Assembly: GCF_002091955.1 (NCBI RefSeq)
Contig: NZ_MKKY01000023.1
Span: forward strand, 1 to 38,178
Source of the DNA: Rhodococcus sp. 1168
Lineage (GTDB): Bacteria > Actinomycetota > Actinomycetes > Mycobacteriales > Mycobacteriaceae
Length of the DNA: 38,178 nucleotides
Direction: 5' to 3'
The translations under genes were made by a program, and so were the position numbers. Under the pieces are notes generated by a model. It ran no database searches. It saw only the letters and a program-made list of their open reading frames with translations, and was not told the origin of the DNA. This document shows, piece by piece, positions 15,905 to 23,643 of the stretch (positions within the stretch are counted from its first letter, which is position 1; every line of letters begins with the position of its first letter).

Positions 15905-18085
15905 TCAGAGGTACCGCTCGGTGCGCGAGCGCAGTGAGGACGGCACGATGAAGCGATCACCGTAGCGTGCCCGCAGTTCGTCGGCGCGCTCGACGAATCC
16001 GGACAGGCCGCCGTCGAACTGGTTGACGAACTGGAGCACACCCCCGGTCCACGCGGGGTAGCCGATTCCCATGATGGACCCGATGTTGGCGTCCGCAACC
16101 GTACGCAGCACACCCTCGTCGAGACATGCGATCGAGTCCAGCGATTGTGCGATCAGCATTCGATCCATCATGTCCTCGAACGGAATTCCATGATCGGCGC
16201 GGAGGTAGTGCTCGACGAGACCGGGCCACAACCCTGCCTTGGAACCGTCCTCTGCATAGTCGTAGAAACCGCGTCCCGACTTGCGTCCGGGACGCTCGAA
16301 CTCGTCGACCATACGATCGACCAACGCATAGGATTTCGAGTCGATCCATTCACGGCCGTCGGCGCGGGCGGCCTCGGCCATCCCCTCGCGGATATGGCGT
16401 GAGAGCGTCAAGGATATCTCGTCCATCAGGGCCAGCGCCCCGGATGGGTAGCCGGCTTGCAGGGCGGCCTGCTCGACGGTCGACGGGTCCACGCCCTCGG
16501 CAACCATCGAGATCGCCTCGTCCATGAAGCGGCCGATCACCCGAGTCGTGAAGAACCCGTGACTGTCTCCGACGACGATGGGGGTTTTGCCGATCAGTCG
16601 GACGAAGTCGAATGCACGCGCCAACGCCGAGTCGCTGGTGTGTTCTCCCACCACGATCTCCACCAATGGCATCTTGTCCACCGGTGAGAAGAAGTGGGTC
16701 CCGACGAAGTCACTTTTACGGGAGACTCCCTCGGACAGTGCGGTAATGGGAAGCGTCGAGGTATTCGAGCACAGAAGGGCGTCGGCGGTGAGGTACTTGT
16801 CCACTGCCTCGAACGCGCCTTGCTTGACGGCTGGATCCTCGAACACCGCTTCCACGACCAGATCGCAGCCCTCGGTGTCTGCCGCGTCGGCACTCGCCGT
16901 GATGAGCGAGAGGATAGCGTCTGCGGCCTCCTGCGTAGTTCGGCCTTTGGCAACAGACTTGCCGAGAATCGAACGAGCGTAATCTTTTCCGCGTTCCGCT
17001 GATTCGATCGAGACATCGCGCAGCACGACGGGCACCTTTGCCGAGGCGACGACGTAGGCGATGGCGGCGCCCATCATGCCGGCGCCGATCACCAGGACTT
17101 TTTCCGGAACCCGTTGTGGCTCGGCCGGGGGACGCGAGACACCCTTGTTGATCGAACCGAGATCGAAGAACATCGATTGGATCAAATTCCCCGACACCGG
17201 TCCGCATGCGAGGGACGTGCAGTGCCCGGTCTCGACGAGTGAGGCAGAGTCGAAGTCCAGGACCGATCCTTCTACCGCGGCGGCGATCACCGCAAGGGGT
17301 GCAGGCATCGGTGCGCCTTTGACCGGTGAGCGAACGCTGGCGGCTGCGGTGAGAGCGGGCAGTCGATCCGCCAACCCGGGCGACGCTGCGGTACCGCCTG
17401 GGATCTCGAACCCGTCCCTGTCCCAGGGCTGCGCAGCATCGGGATGAGCGGCGATCCAGTCGCGGGCCGCTGCCATCATCGCCTCCTCGGTGTCGACTAC
17501 CTCGTCGACCAATCCGAACTCGAGGGCCTGCGCCGGCCGATACCGCTGACCTTGCCCGACCACCCGCGTCAAAGCTTCGACGACGCCGAACATTCGGACT
17601 GTCCTGGTGACTCCGCCTGCGCCGGGCAGGAGCCCGAGGGTAACTTCGGGAAGTCCGAAGCGAGAGCTTTTCTTGTCCAGAGCGATTCGGTAGTGGCATG
17701 CCAGCGCGATTTCGTATCCGCCGCCGAGCGCAGTGCCGCCGAGTGCAGCCACAACCGGCTTGCCGAGCCGCTCGAGACGACGGAACTTGTCCTTGGTGAA
17801 ATCGAGAGCGCCCGAGATCGCTGCACGATCATTCGGGCCGGCGTCGCGCAGCAACTCGAGATCGCCTCCGGAGAAGAACGAGTCCTTTCCCGAGGTCACG
17901 ATGACGCCGTCGAAGTCGTCGCGGTGTGCTTCGAGCCAGTCGATCGTCGACGCAAGTGACTGACCGAATGCGTCGTTCATGGTGTTGGTGGCCTGTGTCG
18001 GATCGTCGATCGTCAGTACGAGCACTCGGTCGTCACCGACCTCGCCGTTGATCGTGGATGTTTGCACAGCAGTCGATCTGCTCAT
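15905..18085 (-). CDS. FadB-like enoyl-CoA hydratase / 3-hydroxyacyl-CoA dehydrogenase
   Basis: This 726-residue bifunctional beta-oxidation enzyme hydrates the enoyl-CoA and oxidises the 3-hydroxyacyl-CoA. The N-terminal crotonase domain (residues about 15-280) has both catalytic glutamates, in GGGYEIALAC and GLPEVTLG. The dehydrogenase part (from about 335) has the NAD site GAGMMGAAIAYV, NTSTLPIT and the catalytic histidine in GTHFFSPVDKMP, followed by two C-terminal helical domains. The start ATG 18085 has AAGGA 5 bases upstream, and the frame further up has no family sequence. It lies 66 bases downstream of the acyl-CoA dehydrogenase gene in the same operon. A partner thiolase is not encoded next to it. 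Confidence 0.94.
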   Translation of the reverse strand: MSRSTAVQTSTINGEVGDDRVLVLTIDDPTQATNTMNDAFGQSLASTIDWLEAHRDDFDGVIVTSGKDSFFSGGDLELLRDAGPNDRAAISGALDFTKDKFRRLERLGKPVVAALGGTALGGGYEIALACHYRIALDKKSSRFGLPEVTLGLLPGAGGVTRTVRMFGVVEALTRVVGQGQRYRPAQALEFGLVDEVVDTEEAMMAAARDWIAAHPDAAQPWDRDGFEIPGGTAASPGLADRLPALTAAASVRSPVKGAPMPAPLAVIAAAVEGSVLDFDSASLVETGHCTSLACGPVSGNLIQSMFFDLGSINKGVSRPPAEPQRVPEKVLVIGAGMMGAAIAYVVASAKVPVVLRDVSIESAERGKDYARSILGKSVAKGRTTQEAADAILSLITASADAADTEGCDLVVEAVFEDPAVKQGAFEAVDKYLTADALLCSNTSTLPITALSEGVSRKSDFVGTHFFSPVDKMPLVEIVVGEHTSDSALARAFDFVRLIGKTPIVVGDSHGFFTTRVIGRFMDEAISMVAEGVDPSTVEQAALQAGYPSGALALMDEISLTLSRHIREGMAEAARADGREWIDSKSYALVDRMVDEFERPGRKSGRGFYDYAEDGSKAGLWPGLVEHYLRADHGIPFEDMMDRMLIAQSLDSIACLDEGVLRTVADANIGSIMGIGYPAWTGGVLQFVNQFDGGLSGFVERADELRARYGDRFIVPSSLRSRTERYL

Positions 18086-18151
18086 GGGCGTCCTTCGGGC
18101 ATCGTGATGGTGGTTGTCGGCGACCAAGGGGACTCCGTCGCACAGGTCGAA

Positions 18152-19312
18152 CTAGAGCGAGCGGGAAATGAGGTCTTTCATAACTTCGTTGGCACCGGCG
18201 TAGATGCGGGCTATGCGGCCGTCGACGAACATTCGGGCGATGGGGTATTCCTCCATGTAGCCGTATCCTCCGAAGAGCTGCAGGCACCTGTCGACCACCT
18301 CGAACTGACGGTCCGTGGTCCAGTACTTGACCATTGCGGCAGTGGTGACGTCGAGCTCGGATACGAGGTGCTTTGCGACGGCGTCGTCGACGAACGTACG
18401 CACCACTCGTCCGATAGTTGCGCATTCCGCGAGTTCGAACTTCGTGTTTTGCAGATCGAACAAAGTTTTTCCGAAAGCGTTGCGGGACTTGGTATATTCG
18501 ACTGTCTGTTGCACTGCAGTCTCGATCATCGCGGCTGCAGCTATCCCACAGATCAGACGCTCCTGGGGGAGCTGCTGCATCAACTGAGCGAAGCCGCGGC
18601 CCTCCGATTCACCCAGTATGTTCGCGGCCGGAACGCGCATGCCGTCGAACGACAGCTCGGCGGTGTCCTGCCCCTTCTGGCCGATCTTGTGCAGTACTCG
18701 TCCACGAAAGAATCCCGGGGTGTCGTCGGATACCTCGGCGACGAGCAATGATAATCCGCGCGCGCCGGCGGACGGATCCGTCTTCACCGCCAAGATGAGC
18801 AGATCGCAGTGGGCTCCGTTGGAAATGAAGGTCTTTGCGCCGGTCACCACGTAGTCGTCGCCGTCGCGAACTGCTCGGGTGGCGATTCCTTGGAGATCGG
18901 AGCCGGTTCCCGGCTCGGTCATCGCGATCGCGCCGATCCAGTCACCGGAGCACAGCTTAGGCAACCACCGTTGCCGATTCTCCTCGGATGCGTACGCAAG
19001 GATGTAGTGCGGGACGATGCCGCTGTGCACGCCCAACTGCATGGCCGAGTCGCCGGCGCGAACCTGTTCCTCGAACAGCACCGCCTCGTGACGGAAATCG
19101 CCACCGCCACCGCCGTATATCTCCGGGATCGACATGCCGAGCAAGCCGAGTTGCCCGGCGGCACTGTATACCTCGCGGCTCGGGCGGCCTGCGGCAGCAA
19201 ATTCTTCTCGGTGCGGTACGACCTCTTTCTCGAAGAATCCTCGAGCAAGCTGTCGCACGTCAGCGAGTTCGGTGGCGAGTTCGCTGCTGGTGCGGTCGGC
19301 GAGTGCAGTCAT
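18152..19312 (-). CDS. acyl-CoA dehydrogenase (FadE-like)
   Basis: This 386-residue FAD enzyme carries out the first dehydrogenation of beta-oxidation. Signature segments are AMTEPGTGSDLQGI (about 127), an FAD/electron-transfer-flavoprotein region with KTFISNGAHCDL, and the C-terminal FGGYGYMEEYP and IYAGANEVMKDLI. The usual Glu of YEGT is Ala here, so the catalytic base is probably the glutamate in LPQERLICG, as in long-chain or isovaleryl-type enzymes. ATG 19312 is chosen because AAGGA lies 7 bases upstream; ATG 19318 would be too close to it. It heads the fadE-fadB-tetR operon and has a TetR-type near-palindrome 30 bp upstream. Confidence 0.93.
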   Translation of the reverse strand: MTALADRTSSELATELADVRQLARGFFEKEVVPHREEFAAAGRPSREVYSAAGQLGLLGMSIPEIYGGGGGDFRHEAVLFEEQVRAGDSAMQLGVHSGIVPHYILAYASEENRQRWLPKLCSGDWIGAIAMTEPGTGSDLQGIATRAVRDGDDYVVTGAKTFISNGAHCDLLILAVKTDPSAGARGLSLLVAEVSDDTPGFFRGRVLHKIGQKGQDTAELSFDGMRVPAANILGESEGRGFAQLMQQLPQERLICGIAAAAMIETAVQQTVEYTKSRNAFGKTLFDLQNTKFELAECATIGRVVRTFVDDAVAKHLVSELDVTTAAMVKYWTTDRQFEVVDRCLQLFGGYGYMEEYPIARMFVDGRIARIYAGANEVMKDLISRSL

Positions 19313-19341
19313 GGGCATTCCTTGGTCGGCAAACAAGCTTG

Positions 19342-19356
19342 TTGGCGCTATGCCAA
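19342..19356. promoter_or_regulatory. putative TetR operator TTGGCGCTATGCCAA
   Basis: This inverted repeat of 5-bp arms with a 5-bp spacer lies 30 bp upstream of the acyl-CoA dehydrogenase start. With its flanks (TTG before, T after) it matches the site at 15168-15182 before the ligase gene. Two copies in the two promoter regions flanking one TetR gene suggest a local regulon. Confidence 0.6.
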
Positions 19357-19438
19357 TTACCTTGCTCGTGTTGCCCAGTGATGTCAAGGCGGTGCCGACG
19401 TCGACCGATACGTTCCTCCCGCGGGGGATCCGCACGGG

Positions 19439-19588
19439 CTAGCGGCCTGCGCGGACGAACAGGCTGTCGTCCATTCGAGCGTCGACGGCGACGATCTTCG
19501 GATCGAGATCGCACTCGTACCTTGGATTTTCCGGAGCCGGGCCGACGTAGACGCAGATGCCGGTTTGGGCGTCGAGGCGCACCGTCAC
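19439..19588 (-). CDS. small hypothetical protein, 49 aa
   Basis: A short frame begins at GTG 19588 and ends with TAG at 19439-19441, encoding 49 residues that start VTVRLDAQTGICVYVGPAPE and end with DDSLFVRAGR. Of its 49 codons 39 end in G or C (about 80%), the level of the real genes around it and unlike a random frame. It sits 37 bases after the quinone-oxidoreductase gene on the same strand and upstream of the promoter of the acyl-CoA dehydrogenase gene. There is no clear ribosome site apart from a GGGG, so translation may be coupled to the gene before it, or it may be the tail of a decayed gene. I do not recognise the family. Confidence 0.45.
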   Translation of the reverse strand: MTVRLDAQTGICVYVGPAPENPRYECDLDPKIVAVDARMDDSLFVRAGR

Positions 19589-19625
19589 CGGAGGCCCCGG
19601 AATCCAATGATCGGTTTCGTGTGGT

Positions 19626-20561
19626 CTAGTCGACGGTGATGACGGTTTTACCCGCGAGCTTGCCGCTCGCGGCGTCTTCGTGGACGGCCCTCAGCTGCTG
19701 TAGTGGCCGTCGATCGACAATGGTCAGCTCGAGTCGGCCGTCGTCGAGACGGGAGACCAGGTCGGCCAGGTGGGCGCCATTGGGCGTCACCCACACGCTC
19801 GCAGTCCGCACCGACCGTTCGTCGTCGGCGGGCATGGCTCCGGCGGAGCTGACTGCAATCCCGCCGTCGGCGACGTACGAAGACAGCTTCGCAAGTCCGT
19901 CCGCGTCCAAACGCACGTGATTGACGACCACGTCGAAAGGGCCGCCGACCACGGCAGGGCCATCAGCGAGATCCAAGGGGCCGACAACCTTCGTGGCACC
20001 GTAACCGCGGAGGCGATCGGCGTGCTGCGGTCCGTCGACTGCGGTGACGGTAGCGCCTGCATCGACCGCGAGCTGGACAGCGAGGCTGCCCACCGCGCCA
20101 CCAGCTCCGTTGACGAGCACACTCTGCCCTTTCTGAATGTCGGCGAGTTCGACGACGGCCTGGCGCGCGGCGAGTCCGGCAAGCGGAAGAGCTGCGGCAT
20201 CGATCAAGGCGCCAGCGCTGGGTGCGGTGGCGAGAAGATCGGCCGCGATCACTGCGTACTCTGCCGCCCCACCGTGCTGGTCCAGAGGGAACATGCCGAC
20301 CACTTGGTCGCCGACCTGCAGGCCGCTGACCTCTGCGCCCACCTCGATGACCGTGCCTGCAACGTCCAGACCGGGCGTGATCGGAAACGGGGTGGGAATG
20401 GCATCGGCAAGCACCCCGAGGCGAATGTGGTCGTCTACTGGGTTGAACGACGTGGCCGCGACTTTGATCAGCACCTGGCCGGGACCTGGGGCCGGGCGTG
20501 CAACCTCCTCTTCTCGTAGAACCTCGGTGCCGCCGAACTCGTGGTAGCGAATCGCTTTCAC
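19626..20561 (-). CDS. quinone-oxidoreductase-like NADP-dependent alcohol dehydrogenase (MDR)
   Basis: This 311-residue zinc-free medium-chain oxidoreductase has a GroES-like N-terminal domain (SFNPVDDHIRLG, FPITPGLDVAGTVIEVG) and a Rossmann domain with NGAGGAVGSLAVQLA (about 150-164). These proteins reduce quinones or enones with NADPH, often as a detoxification response. It is divergent from a MarR-type gene, with two ACTTGCC-type palindromes between them, which fits a MarR repressor that is released by an electrophile or quinone. The start ATG 20561 matches the family start MKAIRYHEFGG. Confidence 0.92.
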   Translation of the reverse strand: MKAIRYHEFGGTEVLREEEVARPAPGPGQVLIKVAATSFNPVDDHIRLGVLADAIPTPFPITPGLDVAGTVIEVGAEVSGLQVGDQVVGMFPLDQHGGAAEYAVIAADLLATAPSAGALIDAAALPLAGLAARQAVVELADIQKGQSVLVNGAGGAVGSLAVQLAVDAGATVTAVDGPQHADRLRGYGATKVVGPLDLADGPAVVGGPFDVVVNHVRLDADGLAKLSSYVADGGIAVSSAGAMPADDERSVRTASVWVTPNGAHLADLVSRLDDGRLELTIVDRRPLQQLRAVHEDAASGKLAGKTVITVD

Positions 20562-20615
20562 GGACTCTCCTCGTGTGTGTCGTTGCTGGGTCTCTGCCCC
20601 GGCCGAAACCGGCGG

Positions 20616-20631
20616 ACTTGCCTAGGCAAGT
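20616..20631. promoter_or_regulatory. MarR operator 1, ACTTGCCTAGGCAAGT
   Basis: This perfect 16-bp palindrome lies in the 135-bp gap between the divergent oxidoreductase and MarR genes, 55 bp from the oxidoreductase start. A second, imperfect copy lies 32 bp further on (centre to centre), about three helical turns, so two dimers would sit on the same face of the DNA. Confidence 0.75.
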
Positions 20632-20647
20632 CTGAATAGGATGGCTG

Positions 20648-20663
20648 ACTTGCCTTGACAAGT
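20648..20663. promoter_or_regulatory. MarR operator 2, ACTTGCCTTGACAAGT
   Basis: This copy of the operator at 20616-20631 keeps the outer ACTTG and CAAGT arms but is mismatched in the centre. With G and C beyond each end it forms GACTTG-N6-CAAGTC. It lies 33 bp upstream of the MarR gene start and overlaps its likely promoter, so it is the probable autoregulatory site. Confidence 0.7.
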
Positions 20664-20696
20664 CAAGTAGTAGCGAACGATGTACGCTTCGACGTC

Positions 20697-21185
20697 ATGA
20701 CAACCCCGCCGCGATGGCTCGACGAAGACCAGCAAGCGATGTGGCAGGACCTACTCACCGTCGTCATCGCACTGCCGACGCTGCTCGATCGTCAGTTGGA
20801 GCGGGACTCCGAGACGTCGAACTTCGAGTACGGCGTCCTTGCGCGGCTGTCCATGGCCGATGACCTGACAATGAGACTCAGCGACTTGGCTGCGCAGTGC
20901 AACAGCAGTCAACCCCGACTATCGAAGGTGATGGTCCGTTTCGAGCAGCGTCATTGGGTCACTCGCCGATCCGACCCGGCCAACGGACGCTACACGCTTG
21001 CCACGCTGACCGATGCTGGACTGCAGAAGGTCGTCGAGAGCGCGCCCGGCCACGTCGAACGCGTGCGAGAGCTGGTCTTCGATCCTCTTAGCGGGGCACA
21101 GCAGCGTGATCTCGGTGCCGCGCTCGTCCTGATCGCGACGACGGTGCGCCAGCAACTGAATGGTCATGAAGCTGAAACTGGATAG
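20697..21185 (+). CDS. MarR-family transcriptional regulator
   Basis: This 162-residue winged-helix regulator shows the MarR layout: an N-terminal dimerisation helix (WLDEDQQAMWQDLL), the recognition region LSDLAAQCNSSQPRLSKVMVRFEQRHWVTRRSDPANGRYTLATLT split over residues about 65-110, with the wing in RRSDPANGR, and a C-terminal dimerisation helix. The start ATG 20697 excludes the in-frame TTG 20655, which would place the operator inside the gene. It is divergent from the quinone oxidoreductase, which it probably represses through the two palindromes between the genes. Confidence 0.9.
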   Translation: MTTPPRWLDEDQQAMWQDLLTVVIALPTLLDRQLERDSETSNFEYGVLARLSMADDLTMRLSDLAAQCNSSQPRLSKVMVRFEQRHWVTRRSDPANGRYTLATLTDAGLQKVVESAPGHVERVRELVFDPLSGAQQRDLGAALVLIATTVRQQLNGHEAETG

Positions 21186-21375
21186 TTGCAGTCGTCGGGC
21201 CTTACCCACACTGTGGTTTCCGGTCCGATGACGCGCCGCCTCGAACAAAAAATGGGTAGGAGGTCCACTTCCCAGAGCCCGAGACCGGTCACCGCGGTAG
21301 TACCACCAGGGGAGCTGGCACGGACAGCTCGCGCAGGTTCGAGGCGGGCGACACCGGTCAGACATAGTAAGCCGG

Positions 21376-21564
21376 TCAGCTCGTTCGGCGAGGTTTCGCG
21401 TGGGCGTTGTCCATCATGTGGTCCGGCGGGGGAGGGCGCGTGTCGTCGATGTCCGGGTCCGGCGGGTAGCTGCGGGTGGGAGCGTGTCCGACGCCTTCGT
21501 GGGCCATTACGCCCTTCCACCAGTCGTCCATCGAATCTGTTCTCGGCCACACGATCGGTTCCAT
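21376..21564 (-). CDS. small hypothetical protein, 62 aa
   Basis: This 62-residue protein begins MEPIVWPRTDSMDDWWKG, contains a proline- and aspartate-rich middle (PPDPDIDD) and a DHMMDNAHAK tail. It is supported by a strong ribosome site, GGAGG 7 bases before ATG 21564, and by about 80% G or C at third positions. Overlapping frames on the other strand lack such signals. It has no signal peptide or membrane segment. It stands alone between the MarR gene and the murE relic. I do not recognise the family; small soluble stress-related proteins are common in such regions, but no function is claimed. Confidence 0.65.
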   Translation of the reverse strand: MEPIVWPRTDSMDDWWKGVMAHEGVGHAPTRSYPPDPDIDDTRPPPPDHMMDNAHAKPRRTS

Positions 21565-21814
21565 CAACGACCCTCCGCTGCAGTTAATCGAGAGTGCCGC
21601 AGCGAATTCGAGTTACTGATTGACTGCGGTACCTGCACGGTCAATACGCCTGACGGCTTAAACGATATGAGTCCAACCTACGCCACTGGCGCGTCGGACA
21701 CCACCGCATCTGGGACTCCACGGTGCCGCAGATTCGGTCTTGCGCGGATTCGAAGGACACAGTCGTGACGCGTTGCTTCTGCATTGTTTGCCCACATCAT
21801 CGCGTAGGTAGGGA

Positions 21815-22663
21815 GTGACGATGACCGGAGTCTGCAGCGATTCACGTGCCGTGGAACCGGGAGATCTATATTTGGGGCTCCCCGGCGCATGCGCACGGGC
21901 TCGATCTCGAAGCCCAAGCATGTGCCCGCGGCGAGTCACCGGCACCAACGGCAAAACGAGCACGACCTATCTGCTCGACGCGGACCTTACTGCCGCAGGT
22001 GAGAAAGGCGGCACTCTCACCGGGATCTCGATCTCCGGGCCGGGTAGCGTTTTCCCGGCGACCCGGACAACGCCGGAGGCGGTTCCGCTGAAGAAAGCGC
22101 TCGCACGTTTTCGCGACGAAGGGGAAACAGCCGCAGTGATGGAAGTGTCCTCGCACGCTGTTGCACCTCGCCGGATCGACGGAACCCGTTTCGCAGCTGT
22201 GGGCTTCACCAATCTTTCTCCCGATCACCTCGATTTCTAGGGTTCCATGGACAAGTACTTTGCGGTGAATCGGAATTGCTCTCACCGGAACGAGCGGCTG
22301 CGGCGGCGATCGGGATCGATGACGAGTATGGCCGTCGACTCGCAGCTTTCGTCGAGATACCCTGCTGGACTTGGTCTGCCGCCGATATCCGAGCCGAGAT
22401 CTTCGGCGAACTGGCCGACGTGGTGGTCGGCAGTGGCGAAAGCCCTCACTCCGAAGACGCAGCCGATATTCGTCGTCGAACCCGACCGTCGACGCGCTTT
22501 CGATCTGGCCGTGGCCAACGCGCGGCCCGGTGACCTGATCGTCGTGGCCGAGCGCGGATGCGACCCCGAACAAGTATTCGGAGACACTGTCTTACCGTTC
22601 GACGACCGCGAAGAACTACTGAATGCACTGCAATCCTGCTCGACGGAAGTCATGCCGTCGTAG
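21815..22663 (+). pseudogene. murE: decayed murE (UDP-MurNAc-tripeptide synthetase) relic
   Basis: Pieces of MurE, the Mur ligase that adds the third residue to the peptidoglycan stem, appear in order but in different frames. They are an N-terminal piece (CSDSRAVEPGDLYLGLPG), a shifted piece (AHAHGLDLEAQACARG), the ATP site VTGTNGKTSTTYLL after a deletion, TTPEA, MEVSSHAV and FTNLSPDHLDF, and then an in-frame TAG at 22238-22240 where the family has the residue before GSMD. The frame shifts again near 22270 (LLSPERAAAAAIGIDDEYGRRLA). After a deletion of roughly 200 residues the C-terminal piece ELADVVVGSGESPHSED follows, and after another shift VVEPDRRRAFDLAVANARPG and LPFDDREELL. The DNPR motif is reduced to ESPH. 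A ribosome site (GGGAG) still precedes ATG 21815. It cannot make a working enzyme. Confidence 0.85.
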
Positions 22664-22771
22664 GTTTTCGGGGTTCGTCGACTTCGATCGACTACTCGCG
22701 CTGAACTCTCGGCTGTGCTGCCGTGCAGCATGTTTGAGTTGTCGATGTTTTCGAAAAGTTATCGATGGGGT

Positions 22772-22798
22772 CTGGCACTCGGCGGTCGAGAGTGCTAA
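22772..22798 (+). promoter_or_regulatory. CIRCE-like element upstream of the Hsp20 gene
   Basis: The right arm GAGTGCTAA (22790-22798) is identical to the CIRCE consensus. The left arm CTGGCACTC (22772-22780) matches TTAGCACTC at seven of nine positions, and the spacer is exactly 9 bases. CIRCE is the operator of the heat-shock repressor HrcA. The element lies 69 bases upstream of the Hsp20 start, in the right place to cover its promoter. Confidence 0.72.
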
Positions 22799-22867
22799 AT
22801 TGTTCCGTGCACAGTGAGGAAGCGCCCGCTAGAGGGGCGGGCGACACGAGTTCAGGAGGTGGTTGCT

Positions 22868-23308
22868 GTGCTGCGCTTCGATCCTTTTCGTGACTTCGAT
22901 TCTCTCGCCGCGAACATGCTCGGAGCATCGAGTGGCTCGGGCCGTGTTCCGCGGTTCATGCCCATGGACCTGTACAAGGTCGACGATCGCTACATTCTGA
23001 GCGCCGATCTACCCGGTGTCGATCCTGGCTCGATCGATGTCGATGTGGACCGCGGGACACTGACTCTCACCGCGCATCGAACTGCACCGGAAACCGATGG
23101 TGTGCAATGGATTTCCTCCGAACGGTTTGCCGGCACGTTCCGCCGTCAGGTTTCCCTGGGTGAGGGAATCGACGTCGAAAATATCTCGGCTACCTACGAT
23201 AACGGCGTCCTGTCGGTGATGATTCCGCTCGCCGAACGTGCAAAGCCCCGCAAAATCGACATCGCCCACGGGGAAACACAGCGTTCGATCGAAACACACT
23301 CCACCTGA
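22868..23308 (+). CDS. Hsp20/alpha-crystallin small heat-shock protein
   Basis: This 146-residue ATP-independent chaperone holds unfolding proteins in large oligomers. The alpha-crystallin domain spans about residues 40-130 (MDLYKVDDRYILSADLPGVD, then the family motif NGVLSVMIPL), and the C-terminal I-x-I anchor appears as KIDI. The N-terminus LRFDPFRDFDSLA is typical of actinobacterial Hsp18/Hsp20 proteins. The start GTG 22868 has AGGAGGT 7 bases upstream; the frame further up is not family-like. The CIRCE-like element upstream suggests heat induction through HrcA. It sits in a patch of small, probably stress-related genes. Confidence 0.93.
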   Translation: MLRFDPFRDFDSLAANMLGASSGSGRVPRFMPMDLYKVDDRYILSADLPGVDPGSIDVDVDRGTLTLTAHRTAPETDGVQWISSERFAGTFRRQVSLGEGIDVENISATYDNGVLSVMIPLAERAKPRKIDIAHGETQRSIETHST

Positions 23309-23353
23309 GGGATACTCAGTACCGAGCCTGTTACGGAAACGAGGTGATCTGTG

Positions 23354-23530
23354 ATGGAGACAGTACTGTGGCCGGACACTCCGGATCGTGACGAGTGGTG
23401 GCTCTCGATTCTCGACCCAGGGGTACGGGAATGCTCGACAATCGATGTGATCGAACAACATCGAGACGAACCACTCGACGACGACGAATATCCGCGCACG
23501 ACGAGCCGAGAGCCGATGGTCGTCGCATGA
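23354..23530 (+). CDS. small acidic hypothetical protein, 58 aa
   Basis: A 58-residue frame runs from ATG 23354 to TGA 23530 and has a good ribosome site (AGGTGA, 6 bases upstream). The product starts METVLWPDTPDRDEWWLSIL and is strongly acidic, with a DDDE run. It lies 45 bases after the Hsp20 gene on the same strand and may be cotranscribed with it. No membrane segment or known motif is visible, and I do not recognise the family. Third-position GC is about two thirds, lower than in the larger genes. Confidence 0.55.
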   Translation: METVLWPDTPDRDEWWLSILDPGVRECSTIDVIEQHRDEPLDDDEYPRTTSREPMVVA

Positions 23531-23643
23531 CTCGGCTGACCGCGTAACTTCGAGGTAGTCAGCGAAATCGCGGGGGCGCGCCACGGCATGGTTACCCGAC
23601 CATGCCGTTGCGCACGCCCACCCATTCGGCAGGGGTAGAAGTT

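Noticed and set aside
21164..21550. Minus-strand frame of about 128 codons overlapping the MarR gene end and the 62-aa gene.
   Set aside because: Low-complexity Arg/Pro/Gly composition in the first half, no ribosome site, and conflict with the better supported 62-aa frame.
22716..22730. Hairpin TGCTGC-CGT-GCAGCA after the murE relic.
   Set aside because: The stem is only six bases and no T tract follows closely, so a terminator call is not supported.
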